64,000 bases of DNA from Photobacterium damselae (lineage in GTDB: Bacteria > Pseudomonadota > Gammaproteobacteria > Enterobacterales > Vibrionaceae). The stretch covers positions 248,001 through 312,000 of the forward strand of contig NZ_PYOG01000001.1 in NCBI RefSeq assembly GCF_003026815.1. Direction: 5' to 3'. The position numbers and the translations under genes were made by a program. Within the stretch, counting starts at the first letter, position 1. The number at the start of each line of letters is the position of its first letter. A model generated the notes under the pieces. It was not told the DNA's origin. It saw nothing but the letters and a program-made list of their open reading frames with translations, and ran no database searches. Shown here in pieces: positions 1 to 10,091 of the stretch.

Positions 1-167
1 TCACTGGCGAAAACATGAGTGGCTGGGGCTACTGTGTATTCGGTGCTGTACTAGAAGGTATGGACATTGTTGAAAAGATCAAAGCAGTGAAAACAGGTCG
101 TAGCGGCTACCACGCAGATGTGCCAGTTGAAGATGTTGTGATCGAAAGCGTAACTATCGAAGACTAA
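1..167 (+). CDS. ppiB: Peptidyl-prolyl cis-trans isomerase B (3' end only)
   Basis: The last 55 codons of a cyclophilin-type prolyl isomerase; the gene starts left of the window. The visible part reads from [16 protein letters not shown] through [19 protein letters not shown] to a TAA stop, which is the C-terminal strand and helix of the cytoplasmic cyclophilin PpiB. The family catalyses cis-trans isomerisation of X-Pro bonds. The active-site arginine and most of the barrel lie outside the window. In E. coli ppiB is also followed by lpxH, so the neighbour supports the call. Confidence 0.9.
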   Translation, partial: TGENMSGWGYCVFGAVLEGMDIVEKIKAVKTGRSGYHADVPVEDVVIESVTIED

Positions 168-180
168 TCTTCATTGAATA

Positions 181-211
181 AGGGCGATCTTTAAGATCGC
201 CCTTTCTTTAT
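181..211 (+). terminator. Intrinsic terminator of ppiB, abutting lpxH
   Basis: Perfect inverted repeat AGGGCGATC (181-189) / GATCGCCCT (195-203) with a five-base loop, followed by a T-rich run to 211. It ends only 13 bases before the lpxH ATG. Confidence 0.8.
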
Positions 212-216
212 TGACT

Positions 217-960
217 ATGACCACACTTTTTATTTCAGATTTACACCTCAGTGCAGATCGCCCCGACATCACACAATGCTTTCTCTCTTTCATAGAGCAA
301 GAGACTCAACACATTGATGCTCTCTACGTTCTTGGCGATTTGTTTGAAATGTGGATTGGTGATGATGATGACTCGCCCTTCCATCAGCAGATAAAACACG
401 CCTTTAAGCAGTTAACAGATCGTGGTACTCCATGCTACTTCATTCATGGTAATCGTGACTTCCTTATTGGAAAACAGTTTGCCAAAGAAACAGGTATGAC
501 ACTATTACCTGAACATCATGTTGCCAATCTTTACGGGATACCGACACTGATTCTTCATGGTGATACTCTCTGTATTGCCGATGAAGCATATCAAAAATAC
601 CGTAAGAAGGTTCATAACCCTTGTTTACAGTGGCTGTTTTCTTGTCTGCCTCTTAGTACTCGTCAACGCATCGGAGATAAGATGCGCAGTGGCAGTAGCC
701 AAAATAATCAGCAAAAAAGTGCTGAAATTATGGATGTAACTGCAAGTGAAGTAGAACGGGTAATGGCTCAAGATGGCGTCTATCGTATGATTCATGGCCA
801 TACTCACCGCCCAGATATTCATGAGTTAACCGTAAATGGTCAGCCAGCAACTCGTATTGTTCTCGGTGATTGGTATGATCATGGCTCAGTATTAGTCATA
901 ACGCCTGATGACTACCAATTAGAAACCCGCCAATTTCAAACTGAACAAACACTTAAATAG
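217..960 (+). CDS. lpxH: UDP-2,3-diacylglucosamine diphosphatase LpxH
   Basis: Hydrolyses UDP-2,3-diacylglucosamine to lipid X and UMP, the fourth step of lipid A synthesis, at the inner face of the cytoplasmic membrane. The 247-residue product shows the calcineurin-like metallophosphatase motifs in order: ISDLHLS (about residue 6), GDLFEMWIGDD (about 40), GNRD (about 78), HGDTLC (about 112) and HGHTHRP (about 193). I chose ATG 217 because it gives MTTLFISDLHL, which aligns with E. coli MATLFIADLHL. An in-frame TTG lies at 211. No clear Shine-Dalgarno precedes either start, and the ppiB terminator lies immediately upstream. Confidence 0.95.
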   Translation: MTTLFISDLHLSADRPDITQCFLSFIEQETQHIDALYVLGDLFEMWIGDDDDSPFHQQIKHAFKQLTDRGTPCYFIHGNRDFLIGKQFAKETGMTLLPEHHVANLYGIPTLILHGDTLCIADEAYQKYRKKVHNPCLQWLFSCLPLSTRQRIGDKMRSGSSQNNQQKSAEIMDVTASEVERVMAQDGVYRMIHGHTHRPDIHELTVNGQPATRIVLGDWYDHGSVLVITPDDYQLETRQFQTEQTLK

Positions 961-970
961 CGTGTAATAA

Positions 971-996
971 AAAAGGTACGCAAACACGTACCTTTT
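971..996. terminator. Bidirectional terminator between lpxH and the TSUP gene
   Basis: Perfect 10-bp stem AAAAGGTACG / CGTACCTTTT with loop CAAACA between two converging genes. The stem ends carry T-runs in both directions. Confidence 0.75.
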
Positions 997-1025
997 CTCT
1001 CCTTTGTTCCGCAAATCATACCGTA

Positions 1026-1919
1026 TTAGAGATTAGCAATAGGCTCTGGTGTAGATTTACGGTCTTGGCTCCAAGAGCGATACATACTAATTGCCGTATA
1101 AAGTACCACACCGGTTACCAACCAAGCCAAAAGATGCATATCTAATGATTTAACCAAATAAGCAGCAATCACAACCGCTATAGGCCCTGTTATGGCAACG
1201 ACCAAAGCGGCACGAGTATTTACCCGATCTCGAACAAGAAAGCCACCAGCTGAGAAAAAACTCAAGAAGGCACAAGAGCACATCATGACAGGGAATGCCG
1301 CCAATGGATTCATACCTAGCATATAAATCATTGTCATACACGGAGCATATAAACCAATACCAACTGTCATTAATGCGCCAAATAAAAAGTTACCAGCAAT
1401 ACCGATAGCTAATTTCCACCCCGTTAACCCTAACGCAGTGCCACCTAATGGGAAAAGTTTTAACTGCCCTGCAAGCATAAGGCCCGCAACAATAAGCAGT
1501 GCCATACTCATGACAATACGAATAAGCTGGCGATCCCAACTAGAAACCAATTTCGCGCCAACGGTCGCACCAGCACAAGCTGCAATTACCAAACTAACTA
1601 AAGTGACAGCATCAACATTGACTGCTGTTAAAAAAATAAGGGATTGAACAACAGTGGCCAATACGGACTGACAGTTAAGAGTTCCTGGCAACACTTTATC
1701 GTCGACCAATTTAAACTGCTTATAACCTGCAGTCATAATGGCAAAACTACCAATGCCTAAGGTATCGCAAAAATTTGCGAATCCCCCAATAAGGCCAATT
1801 GGAACAATCTTTGTTTGCGCTTCCTGCGTTCTATTTCTGCGCCATGCTTGAATAAGCAAGAACACAAAAATAGCTCCTCCAACAAGCAGTCCCGCTTGTA
1901 TCAAGGTAAATATGGACAT
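1026..1919 (-). CDS. TSUP (TauE/SafE) family membrane permease
   Basis: A 297-residue polytopic inner-membrane protein of the TauE/SafE sulfite/sulfonate exporter (TSUP) family. About eight hydrophobic segments are visible, the first at residues 4-24. Gly-rich family motifs include GLIGGFANFCDTLGIGSFA (about 43-61) and GALMTVGIGLYAPCMT. The members transport anionic sulfur or carboxylate compounds, but the substrate cannot be read from this sequence. It stands alone, convergent with lpxH and divergent from the EAL-HDOD gene. The ATG is clear; the ribosome-binding site is weak. Confidence 0.8.
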   Translation of the reverse strand: MSIFTLIQAGLLVGGAIFVFLLIQAWRRNRTQEAQTKIVPIGLIGGFANFCDTLGIGSFAIMTAGYKQFKLVDDKVLPGTLNCQSVLATVVQSLIFLTAVNVDAVTLVSLVIAACAGATVGAKLVSSWDRQLIRIVMSMALLIVAGLMLAGQLKLFPLGGTALGLTGWKLAIGIAGNFLFGALMTVGIGLYAPCMTMIYMLGMNPLAAFPVMMCSCAFLSFFSAGGFLVRDRVNTRAALVVAITGPIAVVIAAYLVKSLDMHLLAWLVTGVVLYTAISMYRSWSQDRKSTPEPIANL

Positions 1920-1993
1920 AACTCAGCTATTTCTTCACAAACAGATTAATAACACGCACAAATTGAGTAACAACTCAACAGAGAATTAAACGT

Positions 1994-2048
1994 AAGGAGT
2001 ATAATGAATCGACACCTTATTGTGCAGGTGCAACAAAATATCACATAA
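1994..2048 (+). other. Possible 14-codon small ORF in the EAL-HDOD leader
   Basis: The intergenic region 1920-2196 has one well-placed Shine-Dalgarno (AAGGAG, 1994-1999) followed four bases later by ATG 2004 and a 14-codon ORF ending at 2048 (MNRHLIVQVQQNIT). No family is recognisable and nothing shows that it is translated. Two still shorter ATG frames (2062 and 2168) occur before the main gene. Confidence 0.25.
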
Positions 2049-2196
2049 ATAGGATGTACCGATGATTTATCCCTAAAAAAAGAAAATATTTATAGATATT
2101 AGGGTGACATCTCAAGTAAAGGTATAGGTCTAATCTGCATTCTGATTTATACTTTGGGGTAATAAAAATGACTGAAATATACAATTGAATTCATCC

Positions 2197-3432
2197 ATGT
2201 TCTCATACATTGCTAGACAACCTATCCTCAATACAGAAAGGAAAACTGTTGGGTATGAGTTGCTATTTCGAGATGGACCACAAAACAGCTACCCAAATGT
2301 CGATGAAGAGCAAGCGACTAATCAGCTGCTCAATGACAATTTCTTTAGTCTTGCTGGCCCGGTACATATCACTTCGGGAAAAAGAGCATTTGTAAACTTT
2401 CCTTATGATAGTTTAATTAAAGGTACCCCTTTATTATTTGCCAAGCAAAGCTTTGTAATTGAAATTCTAGAGTCTTGCCAACCGACTAATGAGCTGTTTT
2501 ATGCTGTCATCAACCTGTATAAAAAAGGATACACCTTAGCTTTAGACGATTTTATGCCAAGTGAAGCATGGAACCGTTTTTTACCTTATATCCATATTAT
2601 TAAATTTGATATTCGTATTCTGCCTATCGAGAAAGCAGCACGGTTTATTGAACATTACAAAAAACGTACAAATATTAGATTTCTTGCAGAAAAAGTAGAA
2701 ACCTATGAAGAATTCATTGCCGCAAAAGATGCGGGGTTTGAATTATTTCAGGGGTATTTTTTCAGTAAACCGGAGATGCTACAGAGAAAGTCTCTTAAGC
2801 CTTCAGCATTAACCGCGATTCGTTTACTTAAAGAGATCTGTGTCGACGAAGTTAACTATGACAAAGTAGAAGAGATCATCGCAACAGATGTTTCACTTTC
2901 GTATAAATTACTGCGTCATGTAAATATGATGACTTCAAATCGAGCAAAACCTATCGCTTCATTTAAACAAGCTCTGGTTTATCTTGGAGAAGAGAAATTA
3001 CGTCGATTTATTACGTTTGTCGTAACATCGCATGCGTTACAAGCTAAACCTCAAGCTTTACATAACTTATCACTACAAAGAGCGTATTTTTGTGAAAGCT
3101 TAAGTAAGTTGGTTAATAAAAATATCGATGGTAATCAAGCCTTTCTTACTGGACTGTTTTCATTGTTAGACTCCTTATTGGACCAACCGTTAACAGATCT
3201 GGTGAATAATTTACCTCTAACCCAAGATGTTAAAGACGCTCTAATTGAAAGAACAGGACAGTTGGGCGACATTCTACAATTGGCTGAAGCTTTTGATAAC
3301 GCACAATGGGATACAGTGAACTATTACAATCGTTTCCTTGGCCTAAAAGAAGAATCCATTGCTGAGCTCTACTTAGAATCGGTACAATGGGCGACAACTT
3401 TTGAAAAAAATTGGCAACAAGTAAATGACTAA
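2197..3432 (+). CDS. EAL-HDOD signalling protein (YuxH-like)
   Basis: A 411-residue cytoplasmic protein with an N-terminal EAL-type domain (about 1-200) followed by an HDOD domain (about 200-400). The EAL motif region reads FVIEILES, then ALDDF, IKFDI, AEKVE and [10 protein letters not shown]. The signature is therefore EIL rather than EAL, and DDF is not followed by the usual GTG loop. Such proteins often bind or sense cyclic-di-GMP or act through partners rather than degrade it. I chose ATG 2197 ([11 protein letters not shown]), which matches the usual N-terminus; a TTG at 2185 is an alternative. The downstream ychJ overlaps its end by 8 bases, so the two are co-transcribed. Confidence 0.85.
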   Translation: MFSYIARQPILNTERKTVGYELLFRDGPQNSYPNVDEEQATNQLLNDNFFSLAGPVHITSGKRAFVNFPYDSLIKGTPLLFAKQSFVIEILESCQPTNELFYAVINLYKKGYTLALDDFMPSEAWNRFLPYIHIIKFDIRILPIEKAARFIEHYKKRTNIRFLAEKVETYEEFIAAKDAGFELFQGYFFSKPEMLQRKSLKPSALTAIRLLKEICVDEVNYDKVEEIIATDVSLSYKLLRHVNMMTSNRAKPIASFKQALVYLGEEKLRRFITFVVTSHALQAKPQALHNLSLQRAYFCESLSKLVNKNIDGNQAFLTGLFSLLDSLLDQPLTDLVNNLPLTQDVKDALIERTGQLGDILQLAEAFDNAQWDTVNYYNRFLGLKEESIAELYLESVQWATTFEKNWQQVND

Positions 3433-3937
3433 TTCATTATTATCGTGCCCATGTGGCAGCCAAAAGTCTCTCGCTCAATGCTGTCAGTTAGTTCATCAAA
3501 ACCACGCTCATGCAACTCACCCAGAGCAATTGATGCGAGCTCGTTACAGTGCTCATGTTTTAGGTTTGGTGGATTTTGTAGTGGCAACCTATCACCCAAG
3601 TTGTGAAGCGGAACAATATCGTGATGCCATTGCCGATTCAGTACATTCAACTTGGCTTGGACTTGATGTTCTAAATAGCGAAATCGCCCCATCTGGTGAA
3701 GGCTTCGTTGAATTTAAAGCGTATTATCAGGATGGAAAAGATGAGTATGTTCTCCAAGAACGTTCTCGTTTTTTACAAGAAGAAGTCGACGGCAATAAAC
3801 TGTGGTTCTACATCGACGGTGAATACCCACAAGCACAAGAAGAATCGGTTTCTCAGCCAGCAAACAGCAATAAAATAGGTCGAAATGATCCTTGTCTCTG
3901 TGGTAGCGGAAAAAAATATAAGAAGTGCTGCGGATAA
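3425..3937 (+). CDS. ychJ: YchJ family protein with SEC-C motifs
   Basis: A 170-residue protein of the YchJ/UPF0225 family. It has a Cys-rich motif at each end: [13 protein letters not shown] near residues 8-20, and a canonical SEC-C metal-binding motif [16 protein letters not shown] at the very C-terminus. Between them lies the conserved NTF2-like middle part with [24 protein letters not shown] and RSRFL. The SEC-C motif chelates zinc and in SecA binds SecB and ribosomes; the role of YchJ itself is unknown. It overlaps the EAL-HDOD gene by 8 bases. Confidence 0.85.
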   Translation: MTNSLLSCPCGSQKSLAQCCQLVHQNHAHATHPEQLMRARYSAHVLGLVDFVVATYHPSCEAEQYRDAIADSVHSTWLGLDVLNSEIAPSGEGFVEFKAYYQDGKDEYVLQERSRFLQEEVDGNKLWFYIDGEYPQAQEESVSQPANSNKIGRNDPCLCGSGKKYKKCCG

Positions 3938-3966
3938 TCATTCATACCATTTAATCGCAATTGAAT

Positions 3967-4000
3967 AAGAGAGGATAACGTATAGGTATCCTCTCTTTTT
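3967..4000 (+). terminator. Intrinsic terminator after ychJ
   Basis: 11-bp stem AAGAGAGGATA (3967-3977) / TATCCTCTCTT (3987-3997) with a nine-base loop and a T-run. Confidence 0.85.
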
Positions 4001-4142
4001 TATTTCATCTTTCTCTTTCTCGCCATCTAGAATCTTAACAATAAATTTAATTTTTTCTTCAAATTAATGTTGCAAAACATGAGTAGCTTAGTTAGTGTGA
4101 ATAACAAGCTAATCAATAGCATTCAATTTTGAGTAAATAATT

Positions 4143-4190
4143 ATGCGTATCTTCCAGACTAACATTCATCACCATCATCATCCTGATTGA
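4143..4190 (+). CDS. hisL: His operon leader peptide
   Basis: A 15-codon ORF encoding MRIFQTNIHHHHHPD with five consecutive His codons (CAT CAC CAT CAT CAT, 4167-4181), ending HPD as in E. coli HisL (seven His). When charged tRNA-His is scarce the ribosome stalls in the His run and shifts the downstream RNA fold towards read-through into hisG. It is too short for normal ORF calling but unmistakable because of its position before the attenuator and hisG. Confidence 0.95.
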   Translation: MRIFQTNIHHHHHPD

Positions 4191-4304
4191 TCTTTCGGGA
4201 GGATACGTATCGCCCTGGAAGATCGCATAATCTTCCAGAGGCTAGCAAGGATTGCGCCATTATAGCCCTCGGAAGAGAACTTCATCTTCCGAGGGCTTTT
4301 CAGT
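4149..4304 (+). promoter_or_regulatory. Histidine operon transcription attenuator
   Basis: Mutually exclusive pairing segments are visible. ATCTTCCAG lies inside hisL (4149-4157). CTGGAAGAT (4215-4223) can pair with it or with a second ATCTTCCAG (4230-4238). That second segment can in turn pair with GGAAGA in the terminator's 5' arm. The terminator itself is a 13-bp perfect stem, AGCCCTCGGAAGA (4264-4276) / TCTTCCGAGGGCT (4285-4297), with a T-rich tail to 4307. This is the classical enterobacterial-type his attenuation layout. Confidence 0.93.
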
Positions 4305-4353
4305 TTTTTACTGGATCAAACTGATTATATGGATTGATATAAGGAATATAACT

Positions 4354-5250
4354 ATGCAAACACCTCGACTTCGTATTGCAATACAGAAAAAAGGACGCTT
4401 GAGTAAAGAGTGTCAGAACTTGTTAAAACAATGTGGCGTAAAATTTAACATGGTCGGTGAACGTCTGGTTGTTCACGCTGAAAATATGCCCATTGACCTA
4501 CTCTTAGTACGCGATGATGATATTCCAGGGTTAATCATGGATGGTGTGGTTGATCTGGGCGTTATTGGTGAAAATGAATTAGAAGAAGTGGGCCTTGAGC
4601 GAATTGCCCGCAATGAACCAGCAGATTATAAAAAGCTGCGTCGTCTCGATTTTGGCGGTTGTCGTCTCTCTATCGCAATAGATAAAGACGCTAAGTATAA
4701 CGGTCCTCAAGATCTACAAGGCAAACGCATTGCAACCACCTACCCACAATTAGTTAAACGTTATATGGACGAACGTGGGGTTAAATTTAGTACTTGTATG
4801 CTTAACGGTTCGGTCGAAGTTGCTCCACGAGCAGGGTTAGCCGATGCCATTTGTGACTTAGTATCAACAGGTGCGACTCTCGAAGCAAACGGCCTAAAAG
4901 AAGTCGAGGTCATTCTTCGTTCTAAAGCAGCCTTAATTCAGGCCAAAATTCCAATGAGTGCTGAAAAACAAGCACTAATAGACCGCCTTCTCACCCGTAT
5001 GCAAGGTGTGATTCAAGCTAAAGAATCAAAATACATCATGCTTCACGCCCCAACGGATCGTTTAGACCAAATCAAACAATTGCTTCCTGGTGCTGAAGAC
5101 CCAACGGTGATGCCTCTTTCTCAAGATAGAACCAAAGTCGCCATTCACCTTGTGAGTTCAGAAAACCTATTTTGGGAAACGATGGAGCAACTAAAAGAGC
5201 TTGGAGCCAGCTCAATTCTTGTTCTGCCAATTGAAAAAATGATGGAGTAG
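4354..5250 (+). CDS. hisG: ATP phosphoribosyltransferase HisG
   Basis: Catalyses the first, committed step of histidine synthesis: ATP + PRPP gives phosphoribosyl-ATP. It is normally feedback-inhibited by histidine. The 298-residue product is the long form. The catalytic domains carry [20 protein letters not shown] (about 60-80) and the PRPP-loop region [20 protein letters not shown] (about 150-170). An ACT-like regulatory domain fills about 225-298 and ends [12 protein letters not shown] as in E. coli. ATG 4354 follows an AAGGA at 4341-4345. The reading frame is open further upstream, but that stretch is the attenuator RNA. Confidence 0.97.
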   Translation: MQTPRLRIAIQKKGRLSKECQNLLKQCGVKFNMVGERLVVHAENMPIDLLLVRDDDIPGLIMDGVVDLGVIGENELEEVGLERIARNEPADYKKLRRLDFGGCRLSIAIDKDAKYNGPQDLQGKRIATTYPQLVKRYMDERGVKFSTCMLNGSVEVAPRAGLADAICDLVSTGATLEANGLKEVEVILRSKAALIQAKIPMSAEKQALIDRLLTRMQGVIQAKESKYIMLHAPTDRLDQIKQLLPGAEDPTVMPLSQDRTKVAIHLVSSENLFWETMEQLKELGASSILVLPIEKMME

Positions 5251-5254
5251 CGCG

Positions 5255-6550
5255 ATGAAAACGGTCTATTGGCAACAATATAGCGAACAAGAGCAACAAC
5301 AATTGCTCACTCGTCCAGCTATTACTGATGGCGCGGCGATTAAAGCCAAAGTCGCTCAAGTCATCAATTCGGTTCGAGAAACAGGAGATCAAGCTTTATT
5401 CGAACTCACAGAAAAGTTTGATCAGCAAACATTAAAGCAACTTGCCATAACCTCAAAGCAGATCCAACAAGCCAGTGATCGTCTGAGCGAATCAATGAAA
5501 CAAGCTCTAAATCAAGCTTATGACAATATCGCTCTATTTCACCAAGCCCAAAAAGCCAAACCCGTGATTGTGGAAACTCAATCCGGTGTTATTTGTGAGC
5601 AGATCACTCGTCCAATTAATGCAGTTGGGTTATATATACCAGGAGGAAGCGCTCCTTTACCTTCAACAGTACTCATGTTGGGTATTCCTGCTCAAATTGC
5701 AGGCTGTAAACAAGTTGTGCTTTGCTCCCCGCCACCCATTTCTGATGAAATTTTGTATGTCGCGCAATTGTGTAACATTACCACTATCTTCCAAATTGGT
5801 GGTGCTCAAGCTATTGCAGCCATGGCCTATGGTACTGAAAGCGTACCTAAAGTTGATAAGATTTTTGGCCCAGGAAACGCCTATGTAACCGAAGCAAAAC
5901 GTCAAGTTAGCAATGATTTCCAAGGTGCGGCGATGGATATGCCTGCAGGACCATCAGAAGTATTAGTTATTGCAGATCACAGTGCCAATCCTGCCTTTAT
6001 TGCCGCTGATTTATTAAGCCAAGCCGAACATGGACCTGATTCTCAAGTTGTTTTAGTAACACCAGATGAAACCATTGCACAACAAACGGCGATTGAGATA
6101 GAAAAACAACTGGCTGAGTTATCTCGTTCAACTATTGCAGATAAGGCACTTACCAGCAGTTTACTGATTGTGGCGCAAGATATTGAGCAGTGTATTGCCA
6201 TCTCTAACCAATACGGCCCTGAACACTTAATTGTTCAAACTGAAGATCCTAGAGCTCTATTATCTAAACTCGATAACGCTGGATCGATTTTCCTTGGGTT
6301 ATGGTCTCCTGAATCGGTTGGCGATTACGCCTCTGGTACTAATCACGTATTACCAACCTATGGCTATACCAAAACCTACTCTAGCTTAGGGCTGGCCGAT
6401 TTTTCAAAACGAATGACGGTACAACAACTTAGTGCAGAGGGGCTTATGGCTCTTGCGCCAACAGTAACAACCATTGCCGATGCTGAAGGCTTAGATGCTC
6501 ATAAAAGGGCGGTAACCATTCGAGTTGAACAATATCAAACACAGTGTTAA
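5255..6550 (+). CDS. hisD: Histidinol dehydrogenase HisD
   Basis: Performs the last two oxidations, L-histidinol to histidinal to L-histidine, using NAD+ and a zinc ion. The 431 residues match the usual family length. Visible landmarks: [19 protein letters not shown] (about 125-143), [15 protein letters not shown] (about 204), the metal/substrate segment [10 protein letters not shown] (about 257-266), and [13 protein letters not shown] (about 360). A GGAG inside the end of hisG serves as its ribosome-binding site seven bases before ATG. Only four bases separate the two genes. Confidence 0.97.
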   Translation: MKTVYWQQYSEQEQQQLLTRPAITDGAAIKAKVAQVINSVRETGDQALFELTEKFDQQTLKQLAITSKQIQQASDRLSESMKQALNQAYDNIALFHQAQKAKPVIVETQSGVICEQITRPINAVGLYIPGGSAPLPSTVLMLGIPAQIAGCKQVVLCSPPPISDEILYVAQLCNITTIFQIGGAQAIAAMAYGTESVPKVDKIFGPGNAYVTEAKRQVSNDFQGAAMDMPAGPSEVLVIADHSANPAFIAADLLSQAEHGPDSQVVLVTPDETIAQQTAIEIEKQLAELSRSTIADKALTSSLLIVAQDIEQCIAISNQYGPEHLIVQTEDPRALLSKLDNAGSIFLGLWSPESVGDYASGTNHVLPTYGYTKTYSSLGLADFSKRMTVQQLSAEGLMALAPTVTTIADAEGLDAHKRAVTIRVEQYQTQC

Positions 6551-6571
6551 CTCTTTTCAAGGAAAATGAAC

Positions 6572-7618
6572 ATGGTAAAAAAATTAGCAAGACAAACAGT
6601 ACAGGAGTTAACACCTTACCAATCTGCTCGTCGATTAGGGGGGCAAGGTGATATTTGGCTTAATGCAAACGAATCCCCTTTTGCTAATGAGTACAACATT
6701 AACCATACTCGACTGAACCGCTACAGTGAATGTCAACCGCCGCAACTGATAGAAGCTTATGCAAACTATGCTGGCGTACGACCAGAACAAGTTCTAACCT
6801 CACGAGGTGCCGATGAAGGAATTGAATTATTAATTCGTGCCTTTTGCGAGCCAAATCAAGATGCAATCCTCTATTGTCCCCCGACTTATGGTATGTATAG
6901 CATCAGTGCGCAAACCTCTGATGTTAATGCGATTGCTGTACCCTTAACCAAAGAGTGGCAACTTGATTTACCCGCTATCTTTGCCCAATTAGATCGCGTG
7001 AAATTGGTTTTTGTTTGCAGTCCAAATAATCCAACAGGCAATCTATTAGCAAAAGCCGATATTGAAGCATTATTAGAACGTACTCAAGATAGTGCTTTAG
7101 TGGTGGTCGATGAAGCCTATATTGATTTCTGTAGCGAGGAAAGTGTTGCCAATCTTCTGGATCGCTACAGTAACTTAGTGATATTACGAACGCTCTCAAA
7201 AGCTTTTGCCCTTGCGGGTCTTCGTTGTGGATTTACCCTTGCTAACCCACAAGTTATCGAATTACTTCTAAAAGTCATTGCGCCCTACCCAGTTCCGATT
7301 CCTGTTGCTGATATTGCCATAGCCGCATTATCAGAGGCAGGAATAGCACGAACCAAATTTCAAGTGCTTGATATCAGCGCTAACCGAGCCTACCTCCAAG
7401 CGGGTTTAGGCATGCTACCGAATGTGCGCGTCTTTGATGGTTATGGCAATTATCTTCTGGTGCAATTTGAAGATGCAGAGCCATTATTTAAAGCACTGTG
7501 GGACAGCGGTATTATTTTACGTCGTAGTCCAATTGAAAACTGCATTCGAATCAGTATCGGAAACCGTGATGAGTGTGAAAAAACGCTCGCCTTTATCCGA
7601 ACTCAATTAACACAATAA
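6572..7618 (+). CDS. hisC: Histidinol-phosphate aminotransferase HisC
   Basis: PLP-dependent transfer of an amino group from glutamate to imidazole-acetol phosphate, giving L-histidinol phosphate. It is a fold-type I aminotransferase of 348 residues from ATG 6572. Visible motifs are NANESPF near the N-terminus, CSPNNPTGN (about 150), VVDEAYIDF (about 175) and the Schiff-base lysine in [15 protein letters not shown] (about 205-215). Another ATG at 6566 is only three bases from AAGGA (6559-6563); ATG 6572 has an eight-base spacing and is preferred. Third cistron of the his operon. Confidence 0.96.
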   Translation: MVKKLARQTVQELTPYQSARRLGGQGDIWLNANESPFANEYNINHTRLNRYSECQPPQLIEAYANYAGVRPEQVLTSRGADEGIELLIRAFCEPNQDAILYCPPTYGMYSISAQTSDVNAIAVPLTKEWQLDLPAIFAQLDRVKLVFVCSPNNPTGNLLAKADIEALLERTQDSALVVVDEAYIDFCSEESVANLLDRYSNLVILRTLSKAFALAGLRCGFTLANPQVIELLLKVIAPYPVPIPVADIAIAALSEAGIARTKFQVLDISANRAYLQAGLGMLPNVRVFDGYGNYLLVQFEDAEPLFKALWDSGIILRRSPIENCIRISIGNRDECEKTLAFIRTQLTQ

Positions 7619-7633
7619 GCAAGGATGTCGATT

Positions 7634-8704
7634 GTGAGCCAAGAGAAAATTTTATTTATAGACCGTGATGGCACATTAATTGTTGAGCCACCGATTGATT
7701 TTCAAGTTGACCGTTTAGATAAATTACAGCTTGAGCCTTATGTTATTCCGGCTCTTCTTGAGCTACAAAATGCAGGATATCAACTGGTGATGGTGACCAA
7801 TCAAGACGGGTTGGGTACCGAAAGCTATCCACAAGCAGACTTTGATGCGCCACATAATATGATGATGGATATTTTTACTTCCCAAGGAGTGAAATTTTCC
7901 GATGTCTTAATCTGCCCTCATTTTGACCATGAAAATTGCAGTTGTCGTAAACCTAAATTGGGGCTAGTAAAAACCTATCTTCAGCAAGGACGGGTCGATT
8001 TTAGTCAAAGTGCCGTTATCGGTGATCGTCCAACGGATCTGCAACTGGCAGAAAATATGGCTATTCGAGGTATTCAATATCACCCGCAACAAATGGGATG
8101 GCAACAGATCGTTAAAGATCTTACCTCCAACCCAAGGATCGCTGAGGTTATTCGTACCACCAAAGAAACCGACATTCACGTTAAAGTAAACTTAGATCAA
8201 AGTGGTGGAAATCAGATCAGCACCGGCTTAGGTTTTTTCGACCACATGCTGGATCAAATCGCTACCCACGGCGGGTTTCAACTTGAAGTAAATGTTGCAG
8301 GCGATCTCTACATTGATGATCACCACTCTATTGAAGATACTGCCCTAGCTTTGGGAGATGCTCTGCGTAAAGCCTTAGGAGATAAACGAGGAATTGGTCG
8401 ATTTGGTTTCTCGCTACCCATGGATGAGTGTCTTGCTCAATGTGCTTTGGATCTCTCAGGCCGGCCATATCTAAAATTTGATGCCACATTTAGTCGAGAA
8501 CAAGTTGGCGATTTATCGACGGAAATGGTTGAGCACTTTTTCCGCTCATTAACTGATACCTTAGCGTGTACTTTACACCTCAGTTCTAGTGGACAAAACG
8601 ATCACCACATTATTGAAAGTCTGTTTAAAGCTTTTGGCCGTACGTTACGTCAAGCGATCAAAGTTGAAGGTAACGAACTACCAAGCAGTAAAGGAGTACT
8701 GTAA
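7634..8704 (+). CDS. hisB: Bifunctional histidinol-phosphatase / IGP dehydratase HisB
   Basis: Two enzymes fused. The N-terminal HAD phosphatase (about 1-160; nucleophile motif FIDRDGTL, zinc-binding [15 protein letters not shown]) dephosphorylates histidinol phosphate. The C-terminal imidazoleglycerol-phosphate dehydratase (about 165-356) has the paired metal motifs [15 protein letters not shown] and [10 protein letters not shown] and, later, [16 protein letters not shown] chose GTG 7634 because it gives [13 protein letters not shown], aligned with E. coli MSQKYLFIDRDG, and lies nine bases after AAGG. The in-frame ATG 7625 directly abuts that AAGG. The fusion is typical of gammaproteobacteria. 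Confidence 0.95.
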   Translation: MSQEKILFIDRDGTLIVEPPIDFQVDRLDKLQLEPYVIPALLELQNAGYQLVMVTNQDGLGTESYPQADFDAPHNMMMDIFTSQGVKFSDVLICPHFDHENCSCRKPKLGLVKTYLQQGRVDFSQSAVIGDRPTDLQLAENMAIRGIQYHPQQMGWQQIVKDLTSNPRIAEVIRTTKETDIHVKVNLDQSGGNQISTGLGFFDHMLDQIATHGGFQLEVNVAGDLYIDDHHSIEDTALALGDALRKALGDKRGIGRFGFSLPMDECLAQCALDLSGRPYLKFDATFSREQVGDLSTEMVEHFFRSLTDTLACTLHLSSSGQNDHHIIESLFKAFGRTLRQAIKVEGNELPSSKGVL

Positions 8705-9330
8705 TGAGTCAGCAGCAGGTCGTGATTATTGATACCGGATGCGCCAATATCGCTTCTGTAAAATTTGCCATTGAACGACTTGGGTATCCAGTTACCGTCA
8801 GTAAAGACCCTGAAATTGTTTTAAGTGCCGATAAACTGCTATTACCAGGAGTCGGAACTGCCGCCGAAGCGATGAAAAACTTAGAGCAACGAAACCTCAT
8901 TCAGCTCATCAAACAAATCACTCAGCCAATACTGGGGATCTGTTTGGGCATGCAATTGCTAGGTCGTTACTCGCTAGAACAAGTGAAAGATGAGAAAGAA
9001 CAACAAGTGCCATGCCTTGATATTTGTTCTGCTCCTGTCATTAAGCTCGATAGCCAGGGATTTCCTCTCCCTCATATGGGGTGGAATACCATAACGCCAG
9101 AACCCGGCCACCCACTCTTTGCTGATATTCCAATGGGAAGTTATTTTTATTTTGTTCACAGCTATGCCATGCCTATTTTTGCTCAAGGAGGCAGAACTAT
9201 CGCACAATGTGAATATGGTCAAGGATTCAGCGCAGCCATTCAATGTGGCAATTTTTATGGGGTGCAATTTCACCCAGAACGTTCAGGGAAAGTCGGATCT
9301 CAATTACTAAAGAACTTTCTCGAGCTCTAA
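8704..9330 (+). CDS. hisH: Imidazole glycerol phosphate synthase glutaminase subunit HisH
   Basis: Class I glutamine amidotransferase that releases ammonia from glutamine and channels it to HisF. The 208-residue product shows the nucleophile cysteine in [10 protein letters not shown] (about 80), the oxyanion segment LLPGVGT (about 45) and the catalytic His-Glu in [11 protein letters not shown] near the C-terminus. Its ATG overlaps the hisB stop by one base (TAATG), implying translational coupling. Confidence 0.96.
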   Translation: MSQQQVVIIDTGCANIASVKFAIERLGYPVTVSKDPEIVLSADKLLLPGVGTAAEAMKNLEQRNLIQLIKQITQPILGICLGMQLLGRYSLEQVKDEKEQQVPCLDICSAPVIKLDSQGFPLPHMGWNTITPEPGHPLFADIPMGSYFYFVHSYAMPIFAQGGRTIAQCEYGQGFSAAIQCGNFYGVQFHPERSGKVGSQLLKNFLEL

Positions 9331-9341
9331 TTCAAGGATGA

Positions 9342-10082
<741 letters not shown>

Positions 10083-10091
10083 GGAGAGTTT

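Noticed and set aside
2100..2196. A c-di-GMP riboswitch before the EAL-HDOD gene
   Set aside because: The conserved GEMM core and receptor segments are absent.
4252..4353. N-terminal extension of HisG
   Set aside because: The frame is open, but this stretch is the attenuator terminator, and ATG 4354 aligns with E. coli HisG and has an SD.
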